Assembly: GCF_014698825.1 (NCBI RefSeq)
Contig: NZ_JACJTT010000005.1
Location: forward strand, 124,001 to 188,000
Direction: 5' to 3'
Origin: Richelia sinica FACHB-800
GTDB lineage: Bacteria; Cyanobacteriota; Cyanobacteriia; Cyanobacteriales; Nostocaceae
Length of the DNA stretch: 64,000 nt
The position numbers and the translations under genes are program-made. The notes under the pieces were generated by a model. The model had not been told where the DNA came from, did not search any database, and worked only from the letters and a program-made list of their open reading frames with translations. Of the stretch, positions 1 to 8,644 are shown in pieces; positions within the stretch are counted from its first letter, which is position 1; each line of letters opens with the position of its first letter.

Positions 1-459
1 AAACAAAAAATATCTCATATTCCCGCAGGTATCTACAATATATATCGCACTGCACTAGGCAGCATTATATTTTTTTTTATTGCCTTAACTCTCTATGGTG
101 CCGACCATTTTATGGATGTATTCTCACCTTTTTTATGGAAATGGATGTTAGTTTATGGAGCAATAATCGTAGTTTTAGGGCAGTCATTTTGGTTAAAAGG
201 TTTAAGAAGCACTACTACATCTGAAGCCTCCTTAGCAGGTTCTATGACCCCACTAGCAGGCATTTTAGCTGCCTATTTAATCTTAGGTGAAGTGCCGAAC
301 CAAGCTCAATATTGGGGTGGAAGTTTAATATTACTAGGAATTATCCTCAGTCAAATTGGGATTCACAAGCAACTTGCTGATCAAAGAAAATCTGCTGGGC
401 AAAATTCTCTAACTAAAGAGCAAATGATTGAATCTGCTATGGGATTCAAGGGATTATAA
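1..459 (+). CDS. EamA/DMT-family transporter, C-terminal part (5' truncated by window)
   Basis: The reading frame is open from base 1, so this is the C-terminal part (about 152 residues) of a gene that starts outside the window. It shows alternating hydrophobic helices and the typical last-repeat pattern of drug/metabolite transporters, with a segment reading SLAGSMTPLAGILAAYLILGE followed by a final helix and a hydrophilic tail. Such proteins are ten-helix inner-membrane permeases for metabolites; the substrate cannot be told from sequence. It is convergent with the vipp1 gene, and a hairpin lies between the two stops. Confidence 0.75.
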   Translation, partial: KQKISHIPAGIYNIYRTALGSIIFFFIALTLYGADHFMDVFSPFLWKWMLVYGAIIVVLGQSFWLKGLRSTTTSEASLAGSMTPLAGILAAYLILGEVPNQAQYWGGSLILLGIILSQIGIHKQLADQRKSAGQNSLTKEQMIESAMGFKGL

Positions 460-482
460 TTTCTTTTCTCATTTCACCAGAA

Positions 483-519
483 ATGCAAAATCCCACCACC
501 AAGAGGTGTGGGATTGCAT
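483..519. terminator. Bidirectional terminator-like hairpin
   Basis: ATGCAA and TTGCAT enclose AATCCCAC-C-ACC and GGTGTGGGATT around an AAGA loop, giving a long stem with one bulge. It sits between two converging stop codons (459 and 542), where it could end transcription from both sides. There is no strong T-run, so mechanism is inferred. Confidence 0.55.
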
Positions 520-541
520 CAAATTATCATTATGCAAAACT

Positions 542-1309
542 TTACAGCTGATCCAATTGCTTGCGGAGGGCATCTAACTCAGCATCAACAGGTTCAGCGG
601 CTTTAGGACTGGGGGTTTCTTGTGCTGCGGGGAGGGTTTTTGGTTCTGGTGCAGGTGCGAGGGATGCTTTCAACGCAGCTAATTCATCATCAATATCGCT
701 GCTACCTTCCAACTGAGCAAATTGGTGTTCTAAATCTGCACCCACTAACTCCGCAGTAGATTGAGCGCGAGCTTCTTGCATTAATACCTTCTCTTCCATC
801 CGCTCAAAGGCTGCCATGGCGCTGCTGGTATTCATGCCACTAACCATTGCACCCAATTGCTCTTGGGCTTTGGCTGCGGTAATCCGTGCTTTGAGCATTT
901 CTTTCTTGGTTTTGGCCTCAGACAGTTTGCTCTCTAACTGAACCAGATTGCGCTTGAGAGTTTCTACCTGGGTTGTCTGCTGATCTAGACTGGTTTTGAG
1001 AGCAGTGCTAGTTTCTGAGTAGGTTTTCTTGCGCTCTAGAGCTTGACGGGCTAAGTTTTCGTCACCTTTTTGGATCGCTAGTTGAGCGTTACGTTGCCAC
1101 TTATTAATTTCATTTTGGGCATCATTGTACTGTTTCTCAGTGCGTTTTTGTGCAGCGATCGCTTGAGCCACACCCTGACGCAACTGTACCAAGTCCTCCT
1201 GCATCTCCAGGATGGCTTGTTCTAGCATTTTCTCTGGGTCTTCGGCTTTACTGACCAAATCATTCAGGTTAGCACTAACTACTCGTTTCAGGCGATCAAA
1301 TAATCCCAT
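542..1309 (-). CDS. vipp1: Vipp1/IM30, membrane-remodelling PspA-family protein
   Basis: A 255-residue PspA/IM30 protein beginning MGLFDRLKRVVSANLNDLV, the amphipathic N-terminal helix, followed by a long charged coiled coil to about residue 215. A proline-rich linker and a short final helix (about 235-255) form the C-terminal extension that separates Vipp1 from PspA. Vipp1 forms ESCRT-III-like rods and rings that maintain thylakoid membranes. The ATG is preceded by AGGAAA. A second PspA-family gene lacking this extension lies just upstream on the same strand, suggesting duplication. Confidence 0.9.
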   Translation of the reverse strand: MGLFDRLKRVVSANLNDLVSKAEDPEKMLEQAILEMQEDLVQLRQGVAQAIAAQKRTEKQYNDAQNEINKWQRNAQLAIQKGDENLARQALERKKTYSETSTALKTSLDQQTTQVETLKRNLVQLESKLSEAKTKKEMLKARITAAKAQEQLGAMVSGMNTSSAMAAFERMEEKVLMQEARAQSTAELVGADLEHQFAQLEGSSDIDDELAALKASLAPAPEPKTLPAAQETPSPKAAEPVDAELDALRKQLDQL

Positions 1310-1517
1310 AATTTTGTTTTTCCTTTTGAGGTTTACGCACTTGGTGGACAGTGAGCTTGTTTAATTTTTAATAGCTACTTTTCAATCTAATCTTTTTACT
1401 TGGCATTAGTCTCTCTTTCCATTCTGAATCATCAAGAGGTAAATTAGCTAGATTCACTGCCTATACTCAGGATGAATCATCTGGAAATCAGGATTTTTGC
1501 TCAAGTTGCACCTTAGT

Positions 1518-2222
1518 TTATGTAGATTGTTGAGGGTTATTATCTGGTTGTGTGGTATCTGGTGGCATTAGCATTTGATTTTTCATCGCCGCCAATTCCC
1601 CATCTATCTCATTAGTAGATTTCAAATCCGCGAATCGTCGTTCCAGATTCTCGCCACTAATTTGGGCGATCGCTTCCGATTGTGCTTCAATTTGTATGAG
1701 CTTCTCCTCCATACGTTCAAAAGCCGCTAGACTAGACGCGTCACTCAGCCCATGGAGCATTTCCTGAAGACGATAAGCAGCTTCAGCTGAACGAGCGCGA
1801 GCAATATACATATCTTTTTTCGTTCGCACTTCGTTGATTTTTAACTCTAAACTCCGCATATCCTGTTTCAGCTTCTCCACCACCTCTTTTTGCTGCTCGA
1901 TTTGGCTGAAAAGGGCTGTCGCAGTTTCTTGGTAAAGCCGACGTTTTGTCAGGGCTTCCCGTGCCAGTAATTCATTTCCTTGCTGTAAAGACAACTGAGC
2001 GCGACGATACCATTCTTCCTCATAGGAGCGGGCTGCTATGGCTTGTCGTTCCGTGCGTTTTTGAGTAGCGATCGCCTCCGCTACCCCGCGCCGAAATTGC
2101 ACCAAATTTTCTTGCATCTGGGCAAAGGTCTTTTCCAGCATCATTTCTGGATCTTCCCGACTGGCTACCAAACTATTGAGGTTAGCGCGAATTACCCGCA
2201 GCATCCGCTTCATCACTTCCAT
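1518..2222 (-). CDS. PspA/IM30-family protein (Vipp1 paralogue without C-terminal helix)
   Basis: A 234-residue protein clearly homologous to its neighbour: amphipathic start MEVMKRMLRVIRANLNSLV, conserved EDPE..LE and AIATQKR blocks, and a coiled coil to about residue 215. It ends in a short polar tail rather than the Vipp1 Vc helix, so it resembles a PspA-type stress protein. Start ATG has an AGGAGAGG Shine-Dalgarno 6-10 bases upstream. About 210 bases separate it from vipp1, enough for a separate promoter. Family assignment is firm; the division of labour with vipp1 is inferred. Confidence 0.85.
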   Translation of the reverse strand: MEVMKRMLRVIRANLNSLVASREDPEMMLEKTFAQMQENLVQFRRGVAEAIATQKRTERQAIAARSYEEEWYRRAQLSLQQGNELLAREALTKRRLYQETATALFSQIEQQKEVVEKLKQDMRSLELKINEVRTKKDMYIARARSAEAAYRLQEMLHGLSDASSLAAFERMEEKLIQIEAQSEAIAQISGENLERRFADLKSTNEIDGELAAMKNQMLMPPDTTQPDNNPQQST

Positions 2223-2407
2223 TTCGCCTCTCCTTTCACTGTTTACCAGCCAGGAAACTATGGATTTTAGATTTAATTACAGGGAACAGGTAAGAACCTG
2301 AAATTCCCTTTCAGCCCAAAATTCCCCAATTCCAAATTGGTATTTTGGAGAGATGGGACTGCTACCTATATTTTGCTATATTTCTGTTCTATCTGGATTT
2401 GAGATGA

Positions 2408-3841
2408 TTATTGTGCTTGTAACCGGGCTTTAATTCCTTGTGCCTCCAACCGCTTGATCATCTGTTTTACTTCTTCCTTAGTTTTTAAAGCACCAAGATA
2501 AATCAACCTTTGGTTACGAGATAAATAAGCATCAGGAACTACTTGACGTGCAGCATTTAAAGCAGCATCGCCTCGATTGTCCGTAACTACATAGAAAATA
2601 CCATCTGCTGACGGTTTGATTTCTTCATCTAGTAAAGGTGCTGTATTCTTTGGCTCAGTTTGAGTTTTAGGGGTTGGAGCTTGTGATGCTGAACTAGGAA
2701 CATTATTCAAACTAGTTAATGGAGCAACTGAAGAGGTGTCCGGTACAGACTGGAGATTAGCTGTAGAAGGAATAGGATTAATCGGTGGTCTAACAGTTAA
2801 TGAATTGGGTAATTGAGTTGAATTAGGTAATTGAGTTGAATTAGGTAATTGAGTTGAATTAGGTAATTGAGTAGGCTTTGGTTGCTCCTTGGGACTTAAA
2901 CCAACAACATCATTAGCATCTCTGACTTGAGTAAATTCACGAGCCGCTAAATTGGGATATCGAATAAAGGGCTTGAGTGATGGATCTGTTGTGGTCGTTG
3001 GTATATTATTCGTTGGTATATTATTCGTTGGTATATTATCCGATGTTCCCTCTGTCACCTCTGGAGTTGAGTCAGACTGAGGAGCAGAATTACCCGCAAA
3101 TAACTTATCTAAATGCAAATGCGGCAAAGTGTTGGGATTAAACACCACATAACCCAAAGTGATACTAGCGAATAATAGCAACAGCATTGAACCTACACCC
3201 ACTGGTGAAAGCAAACTATCACTACCATGACTAGACTGGGTTGCTAACTCTTCTTCCTCTTCTTCCTCTGCCGTTAAGCTTCGCAGCAAAGCTTCACTAG
3301 ATTCTAAATAGTCATCTGGATGGGTAGGAGTTTCATCTGTATCAAGTAAAGTCTCCTTTTCCCCAGTTTTATTTGTTGGCACTAGGCTACTAGAAAAATC
3401 TGGTTGAGGTTCCGGTGTATTGACTGATGATGGTATGGGGCTAGAAGAGGGTATGGAAGCCTGGGAGGGTGTAGAAAATTGAGAGTGGGATGAAGGTGAG
3501 GAAATCTGTGAATTCGATTTATTGGTTTGAAATTTAGAAGGATTGAGAAAAGGATTGTACATTTCCCCATGATTAGTTGGTGCGGAAATTTGTCTGTCCT
3601 GGGGAATAACTTCTGGTTGAGCCTTGATTCCTGATGATTGATTTCTACCGAATGTTGTTGCTACTTCATTCCACTGCGGACGTTGATTTGCTGGTGGTGC
3701 TCCGTTGCGTGTGCGTCGATACCGAGACAATTCTTGATCTAGTTGTACTTCCAAACTGGCCAAAGCAGTGGCTAACTGAGGCTTTAAACTAGGTGCTTGA
3801 GATAAGCGATTAAAGGAATTGATATAAGTATTTTGACTCAT
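2408..3841 (-). CDS. Single-pass membrane protein with C-terminal SPOR-like domain
   Basis: 477 residues, mostly low complexity (Ser, Pro, Thr, Asn). One hydrophobic segment near residues 212-232 (SMLLLLFASITLGYVVF) is preceded by an acidic patch of consecutive glutamates, which suggests a cytoplasmic N-terminus and a periplasmic C-terminus. The last 70 residues (DGIFYVVTDNRGD...AYLSRNQRLIYLGALKTKEEV) look like a SPOR peptidoglycan-binding fold. The linker carries two in-frame tandem repeats, NIPT-N and TQLPNS. The function is unknown; a cell-wall or septal role is only an inference from the possible SPOR domain. Confidence 0.75.
   Translation of the reverse strand: MSQNTYINSFNRLSQAPSLKPQLATALASLEVQLDQELSRYRRTRNGAPPANQRPQWNEVATTFGRNQSSGIKAQPEVIPQDRQISAPTNHGEMYNPFLNPSKFQTNKSNSQISSPSSHSQFSTPSQASIPSSSPIPSSVNTPEPQPDFSSSLVPTNKTGEKETLLDTDETPTHPDDYLESSEALLRSLTAEEEEEEELATQSSHGSDSLLSPVGVGSMLLLLFASITLGYVVFNPNTLPHLHLDKLFAGNSAPQSDSTPEVTEGTSDNIPTNNIPTNNIPTTTTDPSLKPFIRYPNLAAREFTQVRDANDVVGLSPKEQPKPTQLPNSTQLPNSTQLPNSTQLPNSLTVRPPINPIPSTANLQSVPDTSSVAPLTSLNNVPSSASQAPTPKTQTEPKNTAPLLDEEIKPSADGIFYVVTDNRGDAALNAARQVVPDAYLSRNQRLIYLGALKTKEEVKQMIKRLEAQGIKARLQAQ
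2802..2873 (-). repeat. 18-bp tandem repeat, 4 copies, inside the SPOR-like gene
   Basis: Four adjacent copies of GAATTAGGTAATTGAGTT (plus-strand reading) encode TQLPNS repeats. The first copy has G for A at one site and the last has A for T at its end. The unit is a multiple of three, so copy changes keep frame. Confidence 0.9.
2997..3041 (-). repeat. 15-bp tandem repeat, 3 copies, inside the SPOR-like gene
   Basis: Three copies of GTTGGTATATTATTC (last copy one base different) encode NIPTN repeats in the periplasmic linker of the same protein. In-frame, therefore likely length-variable between strains. Confidence 0.9.
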
Positions 3842-4042
3842 AGCTACGGTGTCTTCAACACAGATGAATGAACTCGAAATAGACTTTGTGCCAATATAGC
3901 GATTATATGGGGATTGAGAGTAGGGGGTAGGAGAGGTAGGGGAAGTAGGAGAAGAAATAATGAATACAACTTCTACAATTTTTCCTCATCTTGTAGAAAG
4001 TCTATTCTATAACCAACTTAAGTGTTATTTACTTTCAATCAG

Positions 4043-4606
4043 ATGTCACTCAAGTCAGTTAATGATATTTTAGGTGCTCTCAAGCAAACCCCTCAGTGGG
4101 AAGAACCCCCATTTCAAAAGCTGCTGAAGCTTTGGCCGGAAGTAGTTGGTGCTGGAGTGGCTAAACATACCCGTCCCCTATCGATTCAGCGTGATGTTTT
4201 GTGGGTAGCTACTTCTAGTGCAGCTTGGGCACAAAATTTGACCTTTGGACGACAAAATATTTTGAGTAAGTTAAATCAACAACTGAGTATACCTATAGCC
4301 GATATTCGTTTTTCTACTGCGGACTGGAAGAAATCGCCACTCAAACCACAAAATTTCACGGCTTCTGCAACAGACCATCCCAGCTACTTAGAGCATCAAA
4401 CTATTACCCCTTCAGAGTTTCCACCTGGTGTCAACAATGCTCAGACTGCCTTTGAAAATTGGGCCAAAGCCATTAAAGAGCGATCGCACAATTTACCTCT
4501 GTGTCCTCAATGTCACTGCCCCACACCACCCGGTGAACTTCAACGTTGGGGAGTTTGTTGCCTGTGTGTTGCTAAACAGCTTTCTCCTGGGAACAATAGA
4601 CATTGA
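4043..4606 (+). CDS. DUF721/DciA-like protein with C-terminal zinc-ribbon-like tail
   Basis: The N-terminal ~95 residues (SVNDILGALKQTP...LLKLWPEVVGAGVAKHTRPLSI...WAQNLTF) match the DUF721/DciA fold, a KH-like domain that in many bacteria loads the replicative helicase. An acidic/proline linker leads to a cysteine-rich end with CPQCHC and CCLC pairs that could bind zinc. ATG 4043 is preferred over an in-frame GTG at 4022 because the protein then begins at the conserved MSLKSVNDIL block. It is divergent from the SPOR-like gene; the intergenic DNA has a purine-rich GTAGGRGA-type run near 3915-3955. Confidence 0.75.
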   Translation: MSLKSVNDILGALKQTPQWEEPPFQKLLKLWPEVVGAGVAKHTRPLSIQRDVLWVATSSAAWAQNLTFGRQNILSKLNQQLSIPIADIRFSTADWKKSPLKPQNFTASATDHPSYLEHQTITPSEFPPGVNNAQTAFENWAKAIKERSHNLPLCPQCHCPTPPGELQRWGVCCLCVAKQLSPGNNRH

Positions 4607-4693
4607 ACATCCTCAACACTCATCAAGAATTAAAACAATATGAAATTTTCAGACATTTTCTATCCCTAGCTTTGTTGAGCCTCAATACAACTC

Positions 4694-4933
4694 CTATTCC
4701 TTTCGACTTATTTTTTCCCTACTTTTTTCTCCTAGCCTGTAATCTAATGAGTGTAAAGTGTAGTTGATTTCTACCTCCTGCTTTACAATTAACCCCCTGG
4801 TCCAGATTCTGGACACAACATTCCATTCTCCAGTAATTAACTGCCCTGGCTCATATATTCGCTCAATGATGTTTCCATAACCGTGATAATTTTTTGCTAA
4901 AATATGTGTGTAATGCCGAATAATTAAGCCCAA
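4694..4933 (-). CDS. Possible small protein, unknown
   Basis: An open frame of 79 codons with a TTG start and a stop three codons upstream. The product would be soluble and mixed-charge, containing GEWNVVSRIWTRGLIVKQEVEI and a Lys/Arg-rich end. No family recognised. No good Shine-Dalgarno is visible. The rest of the interval 4607-5234 shows nothing I can identify. Included because the composition is protein-like (aromatic and charged residues well spread), but it may not be a gene. Confidence 0.3.
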   Translation of the reverse strand: MGLIIRHYTHILAKNYHGYGNIIERIYEPGQLITGEWNVVSRIWTRGLIVKQEVEINYTLHSLDYRLGEKSREKISRKE

Positions 4934-5234
4934 GTTTACTTACAGTTATGAGCATAGTCTCGTTTACATAATGGGTTTAAAAAAATACCGCCAAATTTAA
5001 AACTTGCTACTTACCCTTGATCCCCATTCAGTTTTAATCAAAATTGTTAGGTAAATACTCTAACCATTATTTACAAATATAACAGGAATCTAAAAACTTC
5101 CTAAAGTTATTTTTTCATGATAATGGCTAGAACCTATAGCAAATAATCCTTTCTTGGCAATAATACCTGTTTTGTAATAGCCGGAAAATATAACTGTGAT
5201 AACTAGTCCTTAACGGCACTGAAGATGAAGCCCA

Positions 5235-5549
5235 ATGAAACCAATTAAAGTTTTAACATCTGCCTGTCGATATTGCCGTCATTATCAACCAGAAGGTCGC
5301 CGTGGTGGAGTTTGTCAGCAGTTGAGCGCACCAGTCCAAGCAGGTTGGAAAGCCTGTCCTTTAGCCGTACCTGCTTTTGCGCCACCTTGGGAAACTTTGG
5401 AGGATGCCTGGAGTTTACCAGTAGCACAACCAGTCCTATCTACAACTCACAAAGTCAACTCCAATTTAGATAACCTGACAATTACTGCTGTTGAAGAAAC
5501 TCCATCCTCTGCCATACCAGGCACACATACAGAAAAAGTGCTCATTTAG
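5235..5549 (+). CDS. Small cysteine-containing protein, unknown
   Basis: 104 residues; the first 55 carry CRYCRHYQPEGRRGGVCQQL...GWKACPLAVPAF, that is four cysteines in a C-x2-C...C...C pattern suggesting a small zinc- or cluster-binding module, followed by a polar, poorly conserved-looking tail. I do not recognise a named family, though the cysteine module has the look of a conserved cyanobacterial small protein. It stands alone, convergent with menB. Confidence 0.6.
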   Translation: MKPIKVLTSACRYCRHYQPEGRRGGVCQQLSAPVQAGWKACPLAVPAFAPPWETLEDAWSLPVAQPVLSTTHKVNSNLDNLTITAVEETPSSAIPGTHTEKVLI

Positions 5550-5687
5550 CAGCTTTTTTACTACTGTCTTCACACCTGGTTGATTGACAATAAAATAAAA
5601 TTTTGTTTGAAACATTTTGGTGTCGTAAAGTTTAGCGTAAATATTATGTCGCACCCTTATTAATACTCAGGTGCGATATTGATAGTT

Positions 5688-6521
5688 CTAAGGCAGCCAG
5701 GGAAAAGAGCGAAAATTAGGGGGGCGTTTTTCCAGAAATGCTTGTTTTCCTTCTGCTCCTTCCTCTGTCATGTAATAGAGCAAAGTAGCATTGCCCGCCA
5801 ATTCTTGTAGACCAGCTTGTCCATCACAATCAGCGTTAAATGCTGCTTTTAAACAACGAATAGCAATAGGACTTTTTTCTAAAATTTCTTGTGCCCATTT
5901 AATACCCTCACTTTCTAACTCTTCTACGGGAACTACACAATTAACTAAGCCCATCTCTAAAGCTTGTTGAGCATCATACTGACGACAGAGAAACCAAATT
6001 TCTCTCGCTTTTTTCTGTCCTACTATTCGCGCTAAATAACTAGCACCAAAACCACCATCAAAACTGCCTACTTTCGGGCCAGTCTGCCCAAAAATGGCAT
6101 TATCCGCCGCTATGGTCAAATCACAAATTAAATGCAACACATGACCACCACCAATGGCATACCCAGCTACCAAAGCAATTACAACTTTGGGCATAGAACG
6201 AATCAATCGCTGTAAATCCAATACATTTAAGCGAGGAATACCTGCATCATCAACATAGCCAGCATGTCCACGGACACTTTGGTCTCCACCTGAACAAAAA
6301 GCGTATTTACCATCAGTGTGGGGGCCTGCCCCTGTAAACAGAACTACACCTACACTTGAGTCTTCACGGGCATCACAAAAAGCCTCATATAGTTCAAATA
6401 CCGTTTTTGGGCGGAAAGCATTTCGCTTATGGGGACGGTTAATTGTGATTTTTGCGATACCGTCAGCTTTTTCATAGAGGATATCTTCGTAGGGTTTGAC
6501 GGTTTTCCAATTAATTTGCAT
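5688..6521 (-). CDS. menB: 1,4-dihydroxy-2-naphthoyl-CoA synthase (phylloquinone synthesis)
   Basis: A 277-residue crotonase-fold protein. MenB closes the second ring of the naphthoquinone nucleus from o-succinylbenzoyl-CoA; in cyanobacteria the product becomes phylloquinone, the photosystem I A1 cofactor. Visible signatures are [11 protein letters not shown], the oxyanion-hole region [31 protein letters not shown] and [15 protein letters not shown], the last diagnostic for MenB rather than general enoyl-CoA hydratases. Length is normal for the family. It is divergent from the GDT1-type gene, with the Mn2+ riboswitch lying between them on the other strand. Confidence 0.95.
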   Translation of the reverse strand: MQINWKTVKPYEDILYEKADGIAKITINRPHKRNAFRPKTVFELYEAFCDAREDSSVGVVLFTGAGPHTDGKYAFCSGGDQSVRGHAGYVDDAGIPRLNVLDLQRLIRSMPKVVIALVAGYAIGGGHVLHLICDLTIAADNAIFGQTGPKVGSFDGGFGASYLARIVGQKKAREIWFLCRQYDAQQALEMGLVNCVVPVEELESEGIKWAQEILEKSPIAIRCLKAAFNADCDGQAGLQELAGNATLLYYMTEEGAEGKQAFLEKRPPNFRSFPWLP

Positions 6522-6608
6522 AGGGATAAAGTAGGCTATTGTGCTTGAAAATTTTAGCGCGGCCAGAGAGGGTATAGTTTAACTAAATCCTCAAAACAGC
6601 TGAATTTC

Positions 6609-6637
6609 TTGACTCTCAATACGCTAAGATGTACGAT
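6609..6637 (+). promoter_or_regulatory. Candidate promoter upstream of the Mn2+ riboswitch
   Basis: TTGACT (6609-6614) and TACGAT (6632-6637) are spaced by 17 bases and would place the transcript start at the beginning of the riboswitch P1 stem. Read by eye only. Confidence 0.4.
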
Positions 6638-6640
6638 ATA

Positions 6641-6814
6641 AGACAAATCGAAGGGGAGTAGCTGCTGGCATGAACTAAAAAAGCCAGCGCATCTAAATCA
6701 ACATACTGGCGATAAGCCTGGTTTAGATGGCAAAGAATTAAAGTATTTGAAAGCGAGACCTTCACTGAGTTCACACCCGAAAGCGTGTGAGCTTCAGTGA
6801 GGTCTTTGTTGTCT
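6641..6814 (+). promoter_or_regulatory. yybP-ykoY manganese riboswitch
   Basis: The leader of the following GDT1-type gene carries the family hallmarks: AGACAA (6641-6646) pairs with TTGTCT (6809-6814) as P1; GGGGAGTAGC at 6653-6662 opens the first arm; CAACATACTGG follows; GCGAGACCTTCACTG (from 6753) pairs with CAGTGAGGTCTT (6795-6806) as the second arm. yybP-ykoY aptamers bind Mn2+ between two docked arms and usually switch on Mn exporters. The downstream gene encodes exactly such a family, which supports the call. Whether control is by termination or by start-site access is not evident. Confidence 0.88.
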
Positions 6815-6859
6815 CTTGAAGCTCCATGTTGGCGGGAAATTAATTAGGAGCTAAAAAGA

Positions 6860-7474
6860 GTGCTAACAGCTTTTACCGCAGGTTTATTACTAATTACTGT
6901 TTCCGAACTAGGGGATAAAACATTTTTTATTGCTGTAATTTTGTCAATGCAGCATTCACGACGATTAGTATTTGCTGGGGTAACAGCTGCTTTAGCTGCC
7001 ATGACAATTTTGTCAGTGATATTTGGTCAAGCCGCTTCCTTGCTGCCGAAAATTTATATTCATTATGCTGAAATAGTTTTATTCATTGCCTTCGGTTTAA
7101 AGCTCATCTATGACGCTAGCCGGATGTCAACTGCTGCTGATCAAGAAGTAGTAGAAGAGGCAAAAGAGGCGGTCGAACATGCACATTTACAGGAACAACA
7201 AAAAAATCCTTGGACAATATTGTTCAAGTCTTTTATTTTAACCTTTGCAGCCGAGTGGGGCGATCGCACCCAAATCGCCACCATTGCTTTAGCCGCAAGT
7301 AATAACCCGATAGGTGTCACCGCAGGTGCTATCTTAGGTCATGCTATTTGTGCATTAATAGCTGTCATTGGTGGGAAATTAATCGCTGGTAGAATTTCCG
7401 AGCGACAAATTACCTTTATTGGTGGACTTCTTTTCATCATCTTTGGTATTGTCGCCGCTATTGGTAAACCGTGA
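6860..7474 (+). CDS. GDT1/UPF0016 (TMEM165) family Mn2+ transporter, Mnx-type
   Basis: A 204-residue integral membrane protein with two copies of the family signature E-x-G-D-[KR]-T: SELGDKTFF near residue 16 and AEWGDRTQIA near residue 131, each in a pair of helices and separated by a charged loop rich in Glu/Ala. GDT1 proteins move Mn2+ or Ca2+ in exchange for H+; the cyanobacterial Mnx member exports Mn2+ from the cytoplasm to the thylakoid lumen or outside. Start is GTG. The preceding Mn2+ riboswitch strongly supports manganese as the physiological substrate. Confidence 0.9.
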   Translation: MLTAFTAGLLLITVSELGDKTFFIAVILSMQHSRRLVFAGVTAALAAMTILSVIFGQAASLLPKIYIHYAEIVLFIAFGLKLIYDASRMSTAADQEVVEEAKEAVEHAHLQEQQKNPWTILFKSFILTFAAEWGDRTQIATIALAASNNPIGVTAGAILGHAICALIAVIGGKLIAGRISERQITFIGGLLFIIFGIVAAIGKP

Positions 7475-7482
7475 CATAGAGA

Positions 7483-7604
7483 AGAAGAAGACAGAAGTTA
7501 CAGGAGTTGCAGGAGTTACAGAATAATTCATGCAATTACTGCTCAATTATTGCATTTTTAAACTTCTGCCTTCTGTTCGCGCAGCGTGGCGTAGGCATAC
7601 TCGT
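7483..7604. repeat. Composite dispersed repeat, copy A (inverted relative to 11262-11380)
   Basis: Read on the minus strand this holds a GTATGCCTACGCCACGCTGC-type block, then TTTAAAAATGCAA, then a CTGTAACTCCTGCAACTCCT run. The same three blocks in the same order occur on the plus strand at 11262-11380, with a perfect stretch of over 40 bases. It lies between the Mn transporter and TPR gene ends. Confidence 0.8.
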
Positions 7605-7608
7605 CAAT

Positions 7609-8517
7609 TTACGGACTAGGTGTACTTTCTGGGGAAGGAGTAGAAGCGGGAGCAGCACCAGGTGCAGAAGTGGGAACAGCTAATGTCGCAGCTTTGTTAA
7701 TCTCATCTTTGTACTGAGCAGGTGCTAAAGCTGAAGCACTTTCAAACAAAGGCTTGGCCTCATCCATCTTCCCTTCTTCCTTTAAAAGCATTGCCTTGGC
7801 AAAAACAGGACGAAAATCCTTCCCATCTTTTTGAATGGCTTGATCATATACAGAAGCTGCTTGAGTGAAATTCTTTTGAGAAGCATAGACGCTGCCTAAA
7901 AGTACCTGAACGGCAATCACATCTACACTTCCAGGCTGAATTGTATTGGCTTGATTAGCGGCAGTGAGAGTGTCTTGTAACAAACCAATGGCAGCTTCAG
8001 GGCGTTTTTCACTCAATTGCAAACTCACCATGCCCTGTAGAGCTTTAAGGTCACCAGGTTTAGTGGTTAAAATTGACCGATAAGCTTGTGCTGCTCCCTC
8101 CTTATCACCAAGTTGCTGTTTGGCTTGTGCTAGTAAAACAGCATAATCCGACTCTTGGGGATTAAGTTTAACTAGCTTTTCTAGAGGTTCAATGACAACT
8201 TGAATATCAGCAGGTTTAACCTCCGCTTGAGATTTTAAACTCAATAACTGTAGCCGTGCTTGTAAAAGTCCCTTCAGGGCTGTTTGATTTTCTGGTTCCC
8301 GTTGTAAGACCAACTCATAACCCCGAACTTCATCTTCCAGTTTTGTTTTTTGACCAGATGCAGCTACGTTGCTGTTATTGCTATTAGCATTGTTTGGCGA
8401 TATAGCTGGTTGATTATTAAAAGCACCAATGATAGGCAGTATAGAAATGCCAATAAAAGCTAAAACTGCAATCACTAAAAAGACCTGAACTACCAAGCGG
8501 TTGCGTGGTTGAGCCAC
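7609..8517 (-). CDS. TPR-repeat protein with N-terminal membrane anchor
   Basis: About 302 residues. The GTG at 8517 is chosen because AGGAAGG lies 7 bases upstream and translation then begins MAQPRNRLVVQVFLVIAVLAFIGISILP, a basic end followed by one transmembrane helix; an in-frame start farther upstream at 8571 adds an unlikely polar leader. After an Asn/Ser linker, residues about 70-260 form at least four TPR-like helical pairs (RGYELVLQREPENQTALKGL, YRSILTTKPGDLKALQGM and so on). The tail is Pro/Ala/Ser rich. TPRs mediate protein contacts; the partner is unknown. Confidence 0.8.
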   Translation of the reverse strand: MAQPRNRLVVQVFLVIAVLAFIGISILPIIGAFNNQPAISPNNANSNNSNVAASGQKTKLEDEVRGYELVLQREPENQTALKGLLQARLQLLSLKSQAEVKPADIQVVIEPLEKLVKLNPQESDYAVLLAQAKQQLGDKEGAAQAYRSILTTKPGDLKALQGMVSLQLSEKRPEAAIGLLQDTLTAANQANTIQPGSVDVIAVQVLLGSVYASQKNFTQAASVYDQAIQKDGKDFRPVFAKAMLLKEEGKMDEAKPLFESASALAPAQYKDEINKAATLAVPTSAPGAAPASTPSPESTPSP

Positions 8518-8644
8518 AATAGTATCCTTCCTGTAAATTGAAATGCAATGAGAATCATCAAAAATCGCCAAGCCAAAAAATCGAAAACTTTGCGGAATAC
8601 GGTGATTTGACTGTGAATTTTATAACAAATATCTATATATCCTG

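Noticed and set aside
2802-3041. Tandem repeats considered as iterons or CRISPR
   Set aside because: Units are 15 and 18 bases without spacers and code in frame within a protein linker.
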